Shown here: positions 47,990 to 55,591 of the stretch, in pieces
How positions within the stretch are numbered: position 1 is the stretch's first letter
Layout: every line of letters starts with the position of its first letter
Origin: JAHJGG01 sp041658785
GTDB taxonomy: Bacteria; Patescibacteriota; Patescibacteriia; Magasanikbacterales; UBA922
Direction of reading: 5' to 3'
Length of the DNA: 64,000 nt
Assembly: GCA_041658785.1 (NCBI GenBank)
Contig: JBAZZL010000001.1
Coordinates: forward strand, 1 to 64,000
Notes under the pieces: model-generated
The model's database searches: none
Seen by the model: the letters and a program-made list of their open reading frames with translations, nothing else
What the model was told of the DNA's origin: nothing
Made by a program: the position numbers and the translations under genes

Positions 47990-48370
47990 ATGTCAAAAAG
48001 AGATCGTTATATCATAGACGACCTGACAAAACAAAGACGAAAACGTTTGCGAATCGGTCCGACAAAAGCAGAGTATGTGCTGTGGCAGGATTTGAGAAGA
48101 CAGAAAACCGGGTATAAATTTCGCCGACAAACAAGCATCGACAAGTTTATTGTTGATTTTTATTGTCATGAATTGCGTTTAGCAATAGAGGTGGATGGAT
48201 CAATTCATTTAGATGATTTTCAGGCGGAATATGATAGGCGAAGAGAAGAATTTTTACGTCGCCGAGGGTATGTGGTGATAAGATTTAAGAATGACGAGGT
48301 TTTGTTTGAGCGGGAGAGGGTGATGGGGGTGATTGACGAGTGGTGTAGCAGGTTGGCGGTTAAATATTGA
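47990..48370 (+). CDS. DUF559 protein (Vsr-like PD-(D/E)XK endonuclease fold)
   Basis: The 126-residue protein shows the DUF559 signature: RIGPTKAEYVLWQDLRRQ, KFRRQTSIDKFIVDFYCHEL, AIEVDGSIH and RRRGYVVIRFKNDEV. The E-x-D and F-x-x-D-F acidic residues (IVDFYC, IEVDG) fit a very-short-patch-like nuclease fold. Members are common near mobile DNA; their target is unknown. The ATG at 47990 is chosen because the frame upstream is repeat-derived. The gene lies inside an inverted repeat pair, as in a small transposable cassette. Confidence 0.85.
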   Translation: MSKRDRYIIDDLTKQRRKRLRIGPTKAEYVLWQDLRRQKTGYKFRRQTSIDKFIVDFYCHELRLAIEVDGSIHLDDFQAEYDRRREEFLRRRGYVVIRFKNDEVLFERERVMGVIDEWCSRLAVKY

Positions 48371-48389
48371 GACATTTTTTATTGTGCCT

Positions 48390-48446
48390 GCGCTCGTTGA
48401 GACCCTTCCCTGTCCCCCGGACGGGGGAACTCGTTTACCCTCGTTT
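48390..48446. repeat. Right inverted repeat of the DUF559 unit (family C)
   Basis: GCGCTCGTTGAGACC (48390-48404) is the exact complement of the left inner end. GTCCCCCGGACGGGGGAAC replaces the left-hand hairpin. CTCGTTT closes the arm. Confidence 0.7.
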
Positions 48447-48487
48447 ATTTATCCCCACCCCGCTTGCATTTTAGAGAGAGAGAGAGT

Positions 48488-48518
48488 ATCCTCCTATTAT
48501 AGGGAGGATTTTATTTTT
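48488..48518 (+). terminator. Terminator after the DUF559 gene
   Basis: ATCCTCC/GGAGGAT stem followed by TTTATTTTT. It lies 14 bases before the next start codon, so it could also act as a leader attenuator. Confidence 0.75.
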
Positions 48519-48531
48519 AAATTGTATAAAT

Positions 48532-49065
48532 ATGGCGGATACAATGTTCTCTAAAAATTTAGCGGAAACGCACCAGAAAGCGGAGGGAGCTAAAGAGACC
48601 CGGGCAGAACACAAAGCAGTAGAAGATTTGATGACAGCGATTGGCCTGCAAGCCAAATATAATGCCGTCAGGGAAGCATATAATAACGGTGTTTTTTCCG
48701 GCAAAGCACTTCCAACGGCAGACTTTCTTTTAGGTTCCGAAAGCGCTACACATAGTGGAGACTGTATTAAACTCTATAAAGATGAAGATTTTCCGGCATT
48801 AAGAAATTTATCTACAGGAGTACACACTAAGGTTGAAACAGAAGAACTATTTCTGGCTTTGCTGACTGATTTGGCAAATATTGCCATGAGCGAGCGGGAC
48901 GATGAAATATTAAATATTAAAAAATGTAAGGTCATCAAGGGTGAAAATGACCAAGCGATCTTTATGACTCGCAAAAGATTGGCCGAAGCAGCAATCAAAA
49001 AGGTGATTGACGCCATGTATGGCTGGTCGGAAAATTACAAGCAAGAGAAAGCGCAAGTAAAGTAA
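48532..49065 (+). CDS. Hypothetical helical protein of 177 residues
   Basis: I do not recognise it. It is soluble, mostly helical and charged, without signal peptide, starting MADTMFSKNLAETHQKAEG and ending in a lysine-rich tail. Two cysteines (about residues 84 and 137) are spaced too far for a zinc knuckle. A terminator lies before it and one after it (49085), so it forms its own transcript. The start is the first ATG after the upstream terminator; no SD is seen. Confidence 0.65.
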   Translation: MADTMFSKNLAETHQKAEGAKETRAEHKAVEDLMTAIGLQAKYNAVREAYNNGVFSGKALPTADFLLGSESATHSGDCIKLYKDEDFPALRNLSTGVHTKVETEELFLALLTDLANIAMSERDDEILNIKKCKVIKGENDQAIFMTRKRLAEAAIKKVIDAMYGWSENYKQEKAQVK

Positions 49066-49084
49066 TAAAAATTGAAGAAAATAA

Positions 49085-49117
49085 AATACCGCCCCGAGTC
49101 TCCGGGACGGTATTTTT
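49085..49117 (+). terminator. Terminator after the 177-residue gene
   Basis: ATACCG-CCCCG...CCGGG-ACGGTAT and five Ts. Confidence 0.85.
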
Positions 49118-49266
49118 GTTCGCATTGCATGCCTCGCTACATGCGTCGCGCCTCGTGTTTCTTCCCATCCTTCCACAAAAAATCAAAATACGCGCGGTAG
49201 GCCTGAGCGGTTATGAGCTGTAGAAGAATATCGGACAGATGTGATAAAATAGATATGATTCTTTTT

Positions 49267-50052
49267 ATGTTCAACGAATTGTTTCGCAATAAATACCGTA
49301 TCGCATCAGCCCGCCATCCGAATTGGAATTACACGTCCGTTGGGCGTTATTTTGTGACGATTTGCACGGGCGGACGGATTTGCCATTTTGGCAAAATTGA
49401 AAATGGTGGTATGATATTATCCCCGACGGGCAGAATTGTTCGGGAGGAATGGTTGAAAACGCCGCGAATTCGCGATAATATAAAATTGGACGCGTGGGTG
49501 GTGATGCCGAACCATTTGCATGGGATTGTGGTGATAAAAACATTGGGGGAAAATAAAATGGCGGTAATGTCAGGTTCAACGACAAATGGCGGTGATGAAA
49601 ACGTGGGTGATGGGAATGATGCGGGCGGTGGGGAAAACGTTGGTGACGGAATAAACGTTGGCGGTGGGAATAACGTTGGCGGTAGAGACGCCCCGCCGGG
49701 GCGTCTCTACGATTGCATTCCACCAAACGATTGCATTCCACCAAACGATTGCATTCCACCAAACGATTGCATTATTACCAACGTTGACAATGCATCCGTG
49801 AACGCAATCAACCGATCGTCCAATACCGGCGGCCCCAATCCCAATTGGAAACCCAATTCGTTGGGTTCAATTGTCAACCAATTTAAATCAATTTGCACCA
49901 AACGGATTCGTTCGGCCGGACATTCGGATTTTTCCTGGCAGGCGCGATTCCACGACCATATTATCCGCAACGAAATCGCGTTGAATAATATCCGCCGATA
50001 TATTAAACAAAATCCCCAAAAATGGGGTACGGATTGTTTTCATGTTTTATGA
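49267..50052 (+). CDS. Y1-type transposase (RAYT/IS200-like) with repeat insertion
   Basis: The conserved parts are HPNWNYTSVGRYFVTICT, the HUH motif VVMPNHLHGIVVI, and the C-terminal WQARFHDHIIRNEIALNNIRRYI with the nucleophile candidate in NIRRYIKQNP. This places it in the REP-associated tyrosine transposase family, which processes single-stranded hairpins. The central part (about residues 110-210) is enlarged by Gly/Asn-rich, repeat-encoded sequence, including GRDAPPGRLY from a 29-bp palindrome and three 18-bp CIPPND repeats. The insert may be tolerated or may inactivate it. Its stop overlaps the holA start (ATGA). The chosen ATG at 49267 is the one nearest the family start. Confidence 0.8.
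   Translation: MFNELFRNKYRIASARHPNWNYTSVGRYFVTICTGGRICHFGKIENGGMILSPTGRIVREEWLKTPRIRDNIKLDAWVVMPNHLHGIVVIKTLGENKMAVMSGSTTNGGDENVGDGNDAGGGENVGDGINVGGGNNVGGRDAPPGRLYDCIPPNDCIPPNDCIPPNDCIITNVDNASVNAINRSSNTGGPNPNWKPNSLGSIVNQFKSICTKRIRSAGHSDFSWQARFHDHIIRNEIALNNIRRYIKQNPQKWGTDCFHVL
49682..49710. repeat. 29-bp palindrome, translated in the transposase
   Basis: GTAGAGACGCCCCG and its complement with one central base. The same unit is in holA at 50710. Confidence 0.9.
49711..49773 (+). repeat. 18-bp tandem repeat in the transposase
   Basis: Three exact units beginning GATTGCATTCC and half of a fourth, encoding CIPPND repeats. It is not a CRISPR array, since there are no spacers. Confidence 0.9.
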
Positions 50053-51185
50053 TTATATTTTTATACGGCCCGGACACCTTCCGTAGCCGGCAACAATTGA
50101 AAAAAATGATCGCCAAGTTCAAACATGACCGCGACCCGCAAGGGCTGAATGTGGTTCGTTTGGACGCGGAAAAAGAAGAAGACACCCGCCGGGTTACGAG
50201 CGAAATTTTGGCTACGCCGTTTTTGGCCGAGCGGCGGATGGTGGTGATTGAAAATTTGTTAAATTCTAAACAGACGGATTTATTGGAAGGGTTATTGAAA
50301 AGAATTGAAGAAAAAAAAATGCCGGAATCAAACGTGATTATTTTTTGGGAAGCGCTGGACGATCCGGCGCAAAAGAAAAAAGGGGATGAAACGGCAACGC
50401 CAAAAACCAAGGCGGCGAAAGAACTGTTCGCGCGTTTGCAAAAAGAAAAATACGCCCAGCGGTTTGAATTATTTTCCGGCGCCAAACTGGCGACCTGGAT
50501 CGCGGGCGAAGTAAAAGAACGCGGCGGCGTCATTGACCGGCCCGCGGTCGATTATCTGGCCGCGAACGTGGGGGGCGACATGTGGCGGTTGAATTCGTTG
50601 ATTGGACAATTGGTGGCGTATTGTTATTCCGAAGGCGGCGACGGTGCGTTGCGTGGGGACGCCACGGCACATGGGGACACCCCGGCGGCGGGTAGAGACG
50701 CCCCGGCGGGTAGAGACGCCCCGGCGGGGCGTCTCTACGCCGTTGACAGGGTTGCGGAGGCAATACGGGCAAAGGACGTCCAATTGTTTCTAGACGAACG
50801 CGCCGACGACAACATTTTCAATCTGGTAGACGCCATTGTCGCGAAAAATCCCAAACAGGTTTTTGTCATGATTCAGGAACAATATAATAAAGGCGAGGAC
50901 GCGCAGTATATTTTTGCGATGTTAATAAGGCAGTTTCGTATTTTGTTGGAACTCCGAGACATGTTTGACCGCGAAGATAATATCCAGAGCGGCGTTCTGG
51001 CGCAAAAGTTGGGGCTCCATCCGTTTGTGGTGAAAAAATCACTGCCTTTGGTCAAGCGATACACCATGGCGGAATTAAAAAACATTTACGAACGCCTGCT
51101 TGAGCTGGATATCCAAACAAAAACCGGCCAGGGCGGCCAGTCGTTGTTGTTGGATATTTTCGTTGGGAGAATCTGCGCGGAGTAG
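50049..51185 (+). CDS. holA: DNA polymerase III delta subunit
   Basis: HolA is the clamp-loader subunit that opens the DnaN ring. The N-terminal AAA-like part (MIIFLYGPDTFRSRQQLKKM, LLNSKQTDLLEGL, NVIIFWEALDDP) and the C-terminal helical collar (AKDVQLFLDERADDNIFNLVDAI, QYIFAMLIRQFRILLELRDM, HPFVVKKSLPL) fit the family. About residues 205-240 form an in-frame insertion made from palindromic repeat (GRDAPAGRDAPAGRLY). The ATG at 50049 overlaps the transposase stop, so translation may be coupled. The gene converges on rpsT, a frequent neighbour of holA. Confidence 0.88.
   Translation: MIIFLYGPDTFRSRQQLKKMIAKFKHDRDPQGLNVVRLDAEKEEDTRRVTSEILATPFLAERRMVVIENLLNSKQTDLLEGLLKRIEEKKMPESNVIIFWEALDDPAQKKKGDETATPKTKAAKELFARLQKEKYAQRFELFSGAKLATWIAGEVKERGGVIDRPAVDYLAANVGGDMWRLNSLIGQLVAYCYSEGGDGALRGDATAHGDTPAAGRDAPAGRDAPAGRLYAVDRVAEAIRAKDVQLFLDERADDNIFNLVDAIVAKNPKQVFVMIQEQYNKGEDAQYIFAMLIRQFRILLELRDMFDREDNIQSGVLAQKLGLHPFVVKKSLPLVKRYTMAELKNIYERLLELDIQTKTGQGGQSLLLDIFVGRICAE
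50692..50738. repeat. Palindromic repeat translated in holA
   Basis: One half unit (50692-50709) and one full palindrome GTAGAGACGCCCC...GGGGCGTCTCTAC (50710-50738). Confidence 0.88.
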
Positions 51186-51218
51186 GTGTGGTAAAGAGTC
51201 CAACACCTCATCCTCTGC

Positions 51219-51248
51219 CCCCTTCCCCTACGAGGGGAAGGGGAACTT
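51219..51248. terminator. Terminator between holA and rpsT (family C)
   Basis: CCCCTTCCCCT-ACG-AGGGGAAGGGG and a T-run. Outer bases AACACC/GGTGTT extend the hairpin. Confidence 0.8.
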
Positions 51249-51273
51249 TTTAAGAAGGTTGGAGGGCAGGGTG

Positions 51274-51534
51274 TTATTTAACTGTTTTTACTTTCTTCAT
51301 CAGCCGCGACAGCTTTCTCGCCGCGGTTTGTTTTTTTATTACTCCTCTTTTAGCGGCTTTGTCCAATTTTTTCTGGGCCAGGCGGAGTTTTTCGGCCAGG
51401 TCCTTTTCGCCGGCCGCGAACGCTTTAGTTACGTCTTTGACCGCTTTTTTGTAAGCATCCTTAACAGCCAGGTTTAGAGCGGTTCTTTTTTTGATTTTAC
51501 GCAGTTCTTTTTTAGCGCTTTGTTTGATTGGCAT
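51274..51534 (-). CDS. rpsT: 30S ribosomal protein S20
   Basis: An 86-residue, very basic helical protein: MPIKQSAKKELRKIKKRTALN, then KAVKDVTKAFAAGE and KRGVIKKQTAARKLSRLMKK, all typical of S20, which binds the 5' domain of 16S rRNA. The family length is met. Its own promoter lies at 51675 and reads into a leader of about 135 bases that holds ATTGTTAAATT-type repeats. No SD is seen. Confidence 0.95.
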   Translation of the reverse strand: MPIKQSAKKELRKIKKRTALNLAVKDAYKKAVKDVTKAFAAGEKDLAEKLRLAQKKLDKAAKRGVIKKQTAARKLSRLMKKVKTVK

Positions 51535-51674
51535 AATGGGGTGAATTGTTTATTGGTTTAAGGGTTTATGAGTGATTGATTAATGATTGTTACACTGTTA
51601 AATTGTTAAATTGCTTCATTGTCTTACTGTTTTCTTATGACTTACGGCTTATAACTTACAGCTGTCGTGCGAAG

Positions 51675-51703
51675 AGTATAGCGGAAATGACCGCCGCTGT
51701 CAA
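51675..51703 (-). promoter_or_regulatory. Promoter of rpsT
   Basis: On the minus strand TTGACA (51698-51703), 17-base spacer, TATACT (51675-51680). The -35 overlaps the stop codon of the preceding gene. Confidence 0.8.
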
Positions 51704-52542
51704 CACTTTACGCAGGTTTCTTTTTTCAGCAGGTTCGTGAAGGGTTTGAGTTTTATGAATTCAGTGGAAGTGACGGCGTTGCCAAGGGTCCAAAGATGGC
51801 AGGCATTGTCCAAGGCATCGGCGGCGCAGGCATAGCCGAGGGATTTGAACGCGGTTAACAGTTCAGCTGTCGGCTCGGCATTGCTAAATAATTCAACTTG
51901 CGACCCCAGCGCGTAGCCGTTTTTGTAAACGGCCGCCAATTCGTCGTTTCGTTTTTTGCCGCAATCATCAGCCGTAAAGAATTGTCCCAGATTGCTCAGG
52001 CCAAAATAGCGCGGATGGACCGGATAGGTGGACGAGGCGGTGGCGGACGCTTTTGGATTTTCGGCGCAGAGCGCGGGGAGTTTGGCGGTTTGGTTCTGTT
52101 CGCGTTTGGCGCGGATTTCCTGCTCTTCTATTTTTTGTTTTGTTTCGCCCCACAACCGCGTGACATTTTCCAATTTTTCGGTCAGCTTTTGCCGCTGATC
52201 CTCTACCTGCTTTTTGAGCTCGTCAATCGCGCTGGTTTGTTCTTCCACGGTTTCTATTTTTGCCGCCAATTCTTTTTGCTGGGTTTTGCTGGAGACGGTC
52301 TGTTTGATATAAAGGCCGACCACGACGACAAGTAAAATTAAAAATCCGCCGGCGATCACCATTCCTGTTTTTTTGTTCTTTGCCGGCTCGCGCGCTGGCG
52401 CGATCTTAATTCCTTCTCGTTTTTTCGCCGGTGTTTTTTTCTTGGGCGGTCTTTCCAATTTTTTTTCCGCCGCCGCGTCGGTCGCGGGGCTATTTTCTTT
52501 TTTAATTTCCTCCCCAGTTCCTCCAATTTGATTTTTTGGCAT
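51700..52542 (-). CDS. Membrane-anchored coiled-coil protein
   Basis: I do not recognise it. A Lys/Pro/Glu-rich cytoplasmic part (1-58), one membrane helix (about 59-79, GMVIAGGFLILLVVVVGLYI), a coiled coil (about 85-145, EQTSAIDELKKQVEDQRQKL), then a globular outer domain with five cysteines, ending KKETCVKC. The cysteines (about 157, 195, 239, 247 and the final pair) suggest disulfides. It may be an envelope protein. Confidence 0.65.
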   Translation of the reverse strand: MPKNQIGGTGEEIKKENSPATDAAAEKKLERPPKKKTPAKKREGIKIAPAREPAKNKKTGMVIAGGFLILLVVVVGLYIKQTVSSKTQQKELAAKIETVEEQTSAIDELKKQVEDQRQKLTEKLENVTRLWGETKQKIEEQEIRAKREQNQTAKLPALCAENPKASATASSTYPVHPRYFGLSNLGQFFTADDCGKKRNDELAAVYKNGYALGSQVELFSNAEPTAELLTAFKSLGYACAADALDNACHLWTLGNAVTSTEFIKLKPFTNLLKKETCVKC

Positions 52543-52854
52543 AAATTTGGTTATTGGATTATTAGTTTAAGGGCTTTGGATCTAATCTACCCCGCTTTAG
52601 CGGGGGTTCGTGGAGCTTTAGCTCCTGCGAACGTAACCAGAAACTGGTAATTAGTAATTGGTAATTGGTTTTAAAAATAATCGTTAATTACCAATTATCC
52701 TGCCGCTCCGCATTGTGCGGGGTGGGACGACTTACTGTTTACTATCATCAATTTGCCTTACTCTGCTTTATTTGTTATCGTGCGGCGAGTATAACGGCAA
52801 TCACCAATTTATGTCAACAGTTTTTGGAGGCCGACCCATAAACCAATAAACCTT
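52543..52854. other. Repeat-rich leader of the coiled-coil gene
   Basis: Minus-strand promoter TTGACA (52812-52817), 18-base spacer, TATACT (52788-52793). The 240-base leader contains heptamers AATTGGT (near 52643-52665) with inverted partners, the hairpins CCCCGC-TTTA-GCGGGG and GGAGC-TTTA-GCTCC, and no gene. Confidence 0.65.
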
Positions 52855-53973
52855 TCACTCCTCCCCCCTCGGCCCCTCTATCGCGAGCGGTTCAATCGTT
52901 CTCTCTCCTTCCGTAATTCTCATTACATCCTTATCAACTTTACCTAGCTCTTTATATGCCGTGTTATAGCTATTAACGGTCGTGCCTAGGTTGGTGCCGA
53001 GTTTTTTCATGTAGTCCTCGTAAGCATTGATATGCTTGCCGAGCATTTCCACGTTTTTTCTAATTACCATAGCGCTCTCTTCAATTTTCAAGGCCCGCAG
53101 TCCCTGCAAGACCGTTTGCAAATACGCGGCAAAAGTGGTGGGCGAGACGATGATCACTTTTTTATTGTTAAACGCGTATTCAATCAGACTTTTCGTGTTT
53201 ACCTTTACCGCGCCCACCTCGTTGACTAACAGATCATAATAAATCGCTTCGGCCGGAATAAACATAAAAGCGAATTCCAGAGTGCCGTATTTGGGTTTAA
53301 TGTATTTAGCGGTTTCGTCAATCCGTTTTTTCAGATCATTTTTAAAGTCCTTTTCATATTCTTCTTTTTGCCGCTCGTCGATCGCTTCCAAAACGCGATT
53401 ATAGTTGTCTAATGAAAATTTAGCATCCACCGGAATCAGGCCGTCTTTGGTTTTCACTACTGCGTCCACGGTGTCGCCGTCTGGAAATGAATACTGCAAT
53501 TCAAACGCAGTCGGCGGCAGGATATTTTCCAAAACTAATTGCAATCCGGCCTCCCCGAGATTGCCGCGCTGTTTTTGATGAGTCAAGACCTTTTGCAGAT
53601 TGTTTAGCTGTTCAGAAAAACCGATCACCTGCTGATTGGTTTTGTCCAGACTAGTTAATTTTTCCGTGATTTCCGAAATCATTTTGGTACTCTGGCCGCT
53701 GATGCCCTGGATAATCCTGGCGTTTTGGCCAAACTGCTCCTGCAAGGTTTTATTAAGGTTCTGCTGGGTTTCGTTCATGGTCTTGTGCGTCACGCTCATT
53801 TTTTCATCAAACACCCGCGCGAGTTCCTGCATCTGGTTTTGCAGCATGACGAAGAGGTTTGGTTCGCCTTCTTTGGGTTTATTATTTTCCGACAGTTTTT
53901 TGTATAGAATAAAAAGAATAGCGAGCGTGGCGACTAGTCCGATGGAGAGGATGATTAATAAAGTAGTTTGCAT
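52855..53973 (-). CDS. rmuC: RmuC-family DNA recombination protein
   Basis: A membrane-anchored coiled-coil protein of 372 residues: N-terminal helix (1-24), coiled coil (about 40-135), then the RmuC nuclease-like core: KQRGNLGEAGLQLVLENILP, DGDTVDAVVKTKDGLIPVDAKF, EFAFMFIPAEAIYYDLL and KKVIIVSPTTFAAYLQTV. RmuC limits inversions at short repeats in E. coli. That makes it of interest in a genome so rich in inverted repeats. The STAS-like gene ends three bases before its start. Confidence 0.9.
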   Translation of the reverse strand: MQTTLLIILSIGLVATLAILFILYKKLSENNKPKEGEPNLFVMLQNQMQELARVFDEKMSVTHKTMNETQQNLNKTLQEQFGQNARIIQGISGQSTKMISEITEKLTSLDKTNQQVIGFSEQLNNLQKVLTHQKQRGNLGEAGLQLVLENILPPTAFELQYSFPDGDTVDAVVKTKDGLIPVDAKFSLDNYNRVLEAIDERQKEEYEKDFKNDLKKRIDETAKYIKPKYGTLEFAFMFIPAEAIYYDLLVNEVGAVKVNTKSLIEYAFNNKKVIIVSPTTFAAYLQTVLQGLRALKIEESAMVIRKNVEMLGKHINAYEDYMKKLGTNLGTTVNSYNTAYKELGKVDKDVMRITEGERTIEPLAIEGPRGEE

Positions 53974-53976
53974 ATT

Positions 53977-54240
53977 TTACCGAACAAATTCTAAAGATAA
54001 TTTTACTGATTTGTTGTCTGACGGCAGTAAAATCACTTGATTGGGGTATTTTTCTTTTAGAGCGGAGATGAATTCGTCGGCCCACGAGGGAGTCAAGACC
54101 GCTACGCCAGAAAAATCAATCTCTATTTTTTGATCAGGCCTAACATCATTTAAAATATAGGCTCGGGTTGCCAGCCATGCCTCTTTAGCCGCCGGCCGGG
54201 AGCTCAAAATTGTGCCAAATTTTTTTAACTCAAGTCTCAT
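53977..54240 (-). CDS. STAS-like DUF4325 protein
   Basis: The 87 residues show the DUF4325 pattern: KIEIDFSGVAVLTPSWADEFISAL (39-62) with the short strand-turn preceding a helix, as in SpoIIAA-type STAS folds. It lies eight bases after the HTH-ATPase stop and three bases before rmuC, so the three genes are one unit. Pairing of a STAS-like protein with a GHKL ATPase recalls SpoIIAA-SpoIIAB partner switching, though the phospho-acceptor serine may be Ser44 or Ser52. Function is inferred. Confidence 0.75.
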   Translation of the reverse strand: MRLELKKFGTILSSRPAAKEAWLATRAYILNDVRPDQKIEIDFSGVAVLTPSWADEFISALKEKYPNQVILLPSDNKSVKLSLEFVR

Positions 54241-54248
54241 AATACTAA

Positions 54249-55010
54249 TTAAAATTCTATTATTGCCGCCGTGCCTTTAACGTTTTTCTCTGCCTTTAAA
54301 AATTTTATCCCCCCATTTTCTATGAGGCACTTTCCCTGGCCGGAATAAAACGTGAGTGTCAGTTTATTTTCTTCTATTACCCGTCTAACAAATTTCAAAC
54401 CATTGCCACGGTGTTCAGGCGAGCGGCCGGAGATGATTTCGGTAAAGGCCGTTCGTAGCGCTTCGGTATCATCGGCAATGTTCGGGCGGATTTTTTTTAA
54501 AGTTGTCAGCACTCCCTGTCCTCTGTCTGCCAGCATGATAAGCCGTTCAGGCAAATCTACTTTAAAAAATACTCCAGGGATATCGGGCCAATTGCCCAAA
54601 TTATGATCATATGAATTGTTGCCTATTTCTCCAATCACGGCTACAAGCAGGTATGATAGCGATTCGTCTAATCCGCTGTCAAGTAATGCCTTTAGTATTC
54701 GTTCGGTTCTAAATTGAAAAACATCTCTTGTCGGACAATAGAAGTCTTTATTGTTAATAATTTCCGCCTGAATATTAATCACCCACAAAATTGTTTCTTG
54801 AATTAATCTTTCCTTTGGAGTCATTGGTAGATGATAAAGCACCCGCGGAGGAACACCGCTTTTTTGGATTAATTCTCGTTCTTGGAGTTTTTTTAATTGG
54901 CGAAAAACAGCCGGGGCGCTAAAACCAATAAAATCAATAATTTTTTTAGGTGTTGTCTGCCCTTGCTCTTGAATAAATTTATATATTTTTTCAGCAGTAT
55001 TTGTTCGCAT
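54249..55010 (-). CDS. HTH domain fused to GHKL-type ATPase
   Basis: A winged-helix HTH (residues about 5-60: PKKIIDFIGFSAPAVFRQLKKLQERELI) is followed by a GHKL histidine-kinase-like ATP-binding fold: N-box EIGNNSYDHN (128-137), G1 DRGQG (162-166) and G2 HRGNGL (200-205). No dimerisation-phospho-acceptor helix with a conserved histidine is evident, so it is more like a serine kinase of the SpoIIAB type coupled to DNA binding. The STAS-like gene follows eight bases downstream. The start is the first ATG after an AT-rich promoter region. Confidence 0.75.
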   Translation of the reverse strand: MRTNTAEKIYKFIQEQGQTTPKKIIDFIGFSAPAVFRQLKKLQERELIQKSGVPPRVLYHLPMTPKERLIQETILWVINIQAEIINNKDFYCPTRDVFQFRTERILKALLDSGLDESLSYLLVAVIGEIGNNSYDHNLGNWPDIPGVFFKVDLPERLIMLADRGQGVLTTLKKIRPNIADDTEALRTAFTEIISGRSPEHRGNGLKFVRRVIEENKLTLTFYSGQGKCLIENGGIKFLKAEKNVKGTAAIIEF

Positions 55011-55093
55011 ATTTCATAGTTTATGGTTTATTGTATATAAAATGTATTATAAACTATATACTTAATTTTGTCAATACACGGGTGTGGATAAAC

Positions 55094-55123
55094 AAAAAAT
55101 CCGCCTCATCAGCGGATTTTTTT
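55094..55123. terminator. Terminator of the 51-residue gene
   Basis: AATCCGC/GCGGATT stem flanked by A- and T-runs; it works in both directions. Confidence 0.85.
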
Positions 55124-55265
55124 GTCCTTATTCTTTGCCTCATTTGCTTTAGAGCTGAGAAAAAGAAAGGGAAACCAGCTTGTCTTGGATGAGACTTGAA
55201 TCCTGTATCGATTCCTCCCGAAAATGTTTTTGCCCGCCCCGAAGTGAATCGAGGCGGGCGTTGTC

Positions 55266-55421
55266 CTACTTCTCCGCCTTTTCGGCAGGAGGTTCGGGGT
55301 TTGGCCGCCGAATGACCTGATTCGGCGGTTGGTTGGTGTAGGTGCGCATTGACCGGTCAAGGCCGAAACCCCCGCGGATCTCATAGTGTATCCTCGGGAT
55401 CCACACTTTTTGTCTTGTCAT
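55266..55421 (-). CDS. 51-residue GC-rich orphan with strong SD
   Basis: The frame MTRQKVWIPRIHYEIRGGFG begins seven bases after AGGAGG. It is polar, basic and Pro-rich at the end (PPAEKAEK), without a membrane segment. The coding RNA holds the palindrome TTGACCGGTCAA and the nine-base stem CCGCCGAAT/ATTCGGCGG. After the stop, GCCCGCC...GGCGGGC (about 55233-55259) gives another stem. An AT-type promoter is likely in 55441-55520. No family is recognised. Confidence 0.65.
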   Translation of the reverse strand: MTRQKVWIPRIHYEIRGGFGLDRSMRTYTNQPPNQVIRRPNPEPPAEKAEK

Positions 55422-55548
55422 GGCAAAACCTCCTAATTAAAGTTTTGCATATTTGTATATTTTGTAAATCATATTTATCAATATATAAGTATAAGTTTGT
55501 TATAATTTGCTTATTTTTTATAAAATTATAAAATAATGTAAATTAAGA

Positions 55549-55577
55549 TTGACATAATTTAAAGGATAAATTATAAT
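55549..55577 (+). promoter_or_regulatory. Consensus promoter and operator of the TrmB gene
   Basis: TTGACA (55549-55554), 17-base spacer, TATAAT (55572-55577). The inverted repeat AATATC-ATT-GATATT (55575-55589) overlaps the start site, three bases before the ATG, and could be the regulator's operator. The mRNA would have a leader of about eight bases. Confidence 0.8.
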
Positions 55578-55591
55578 ATCATTGATATTAT

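Noticed and set aside
49711..49773. CRISPR-like 18-bp repeats
   Set aside because: Direct tandem repeats without spacers, in frame within a transposase.
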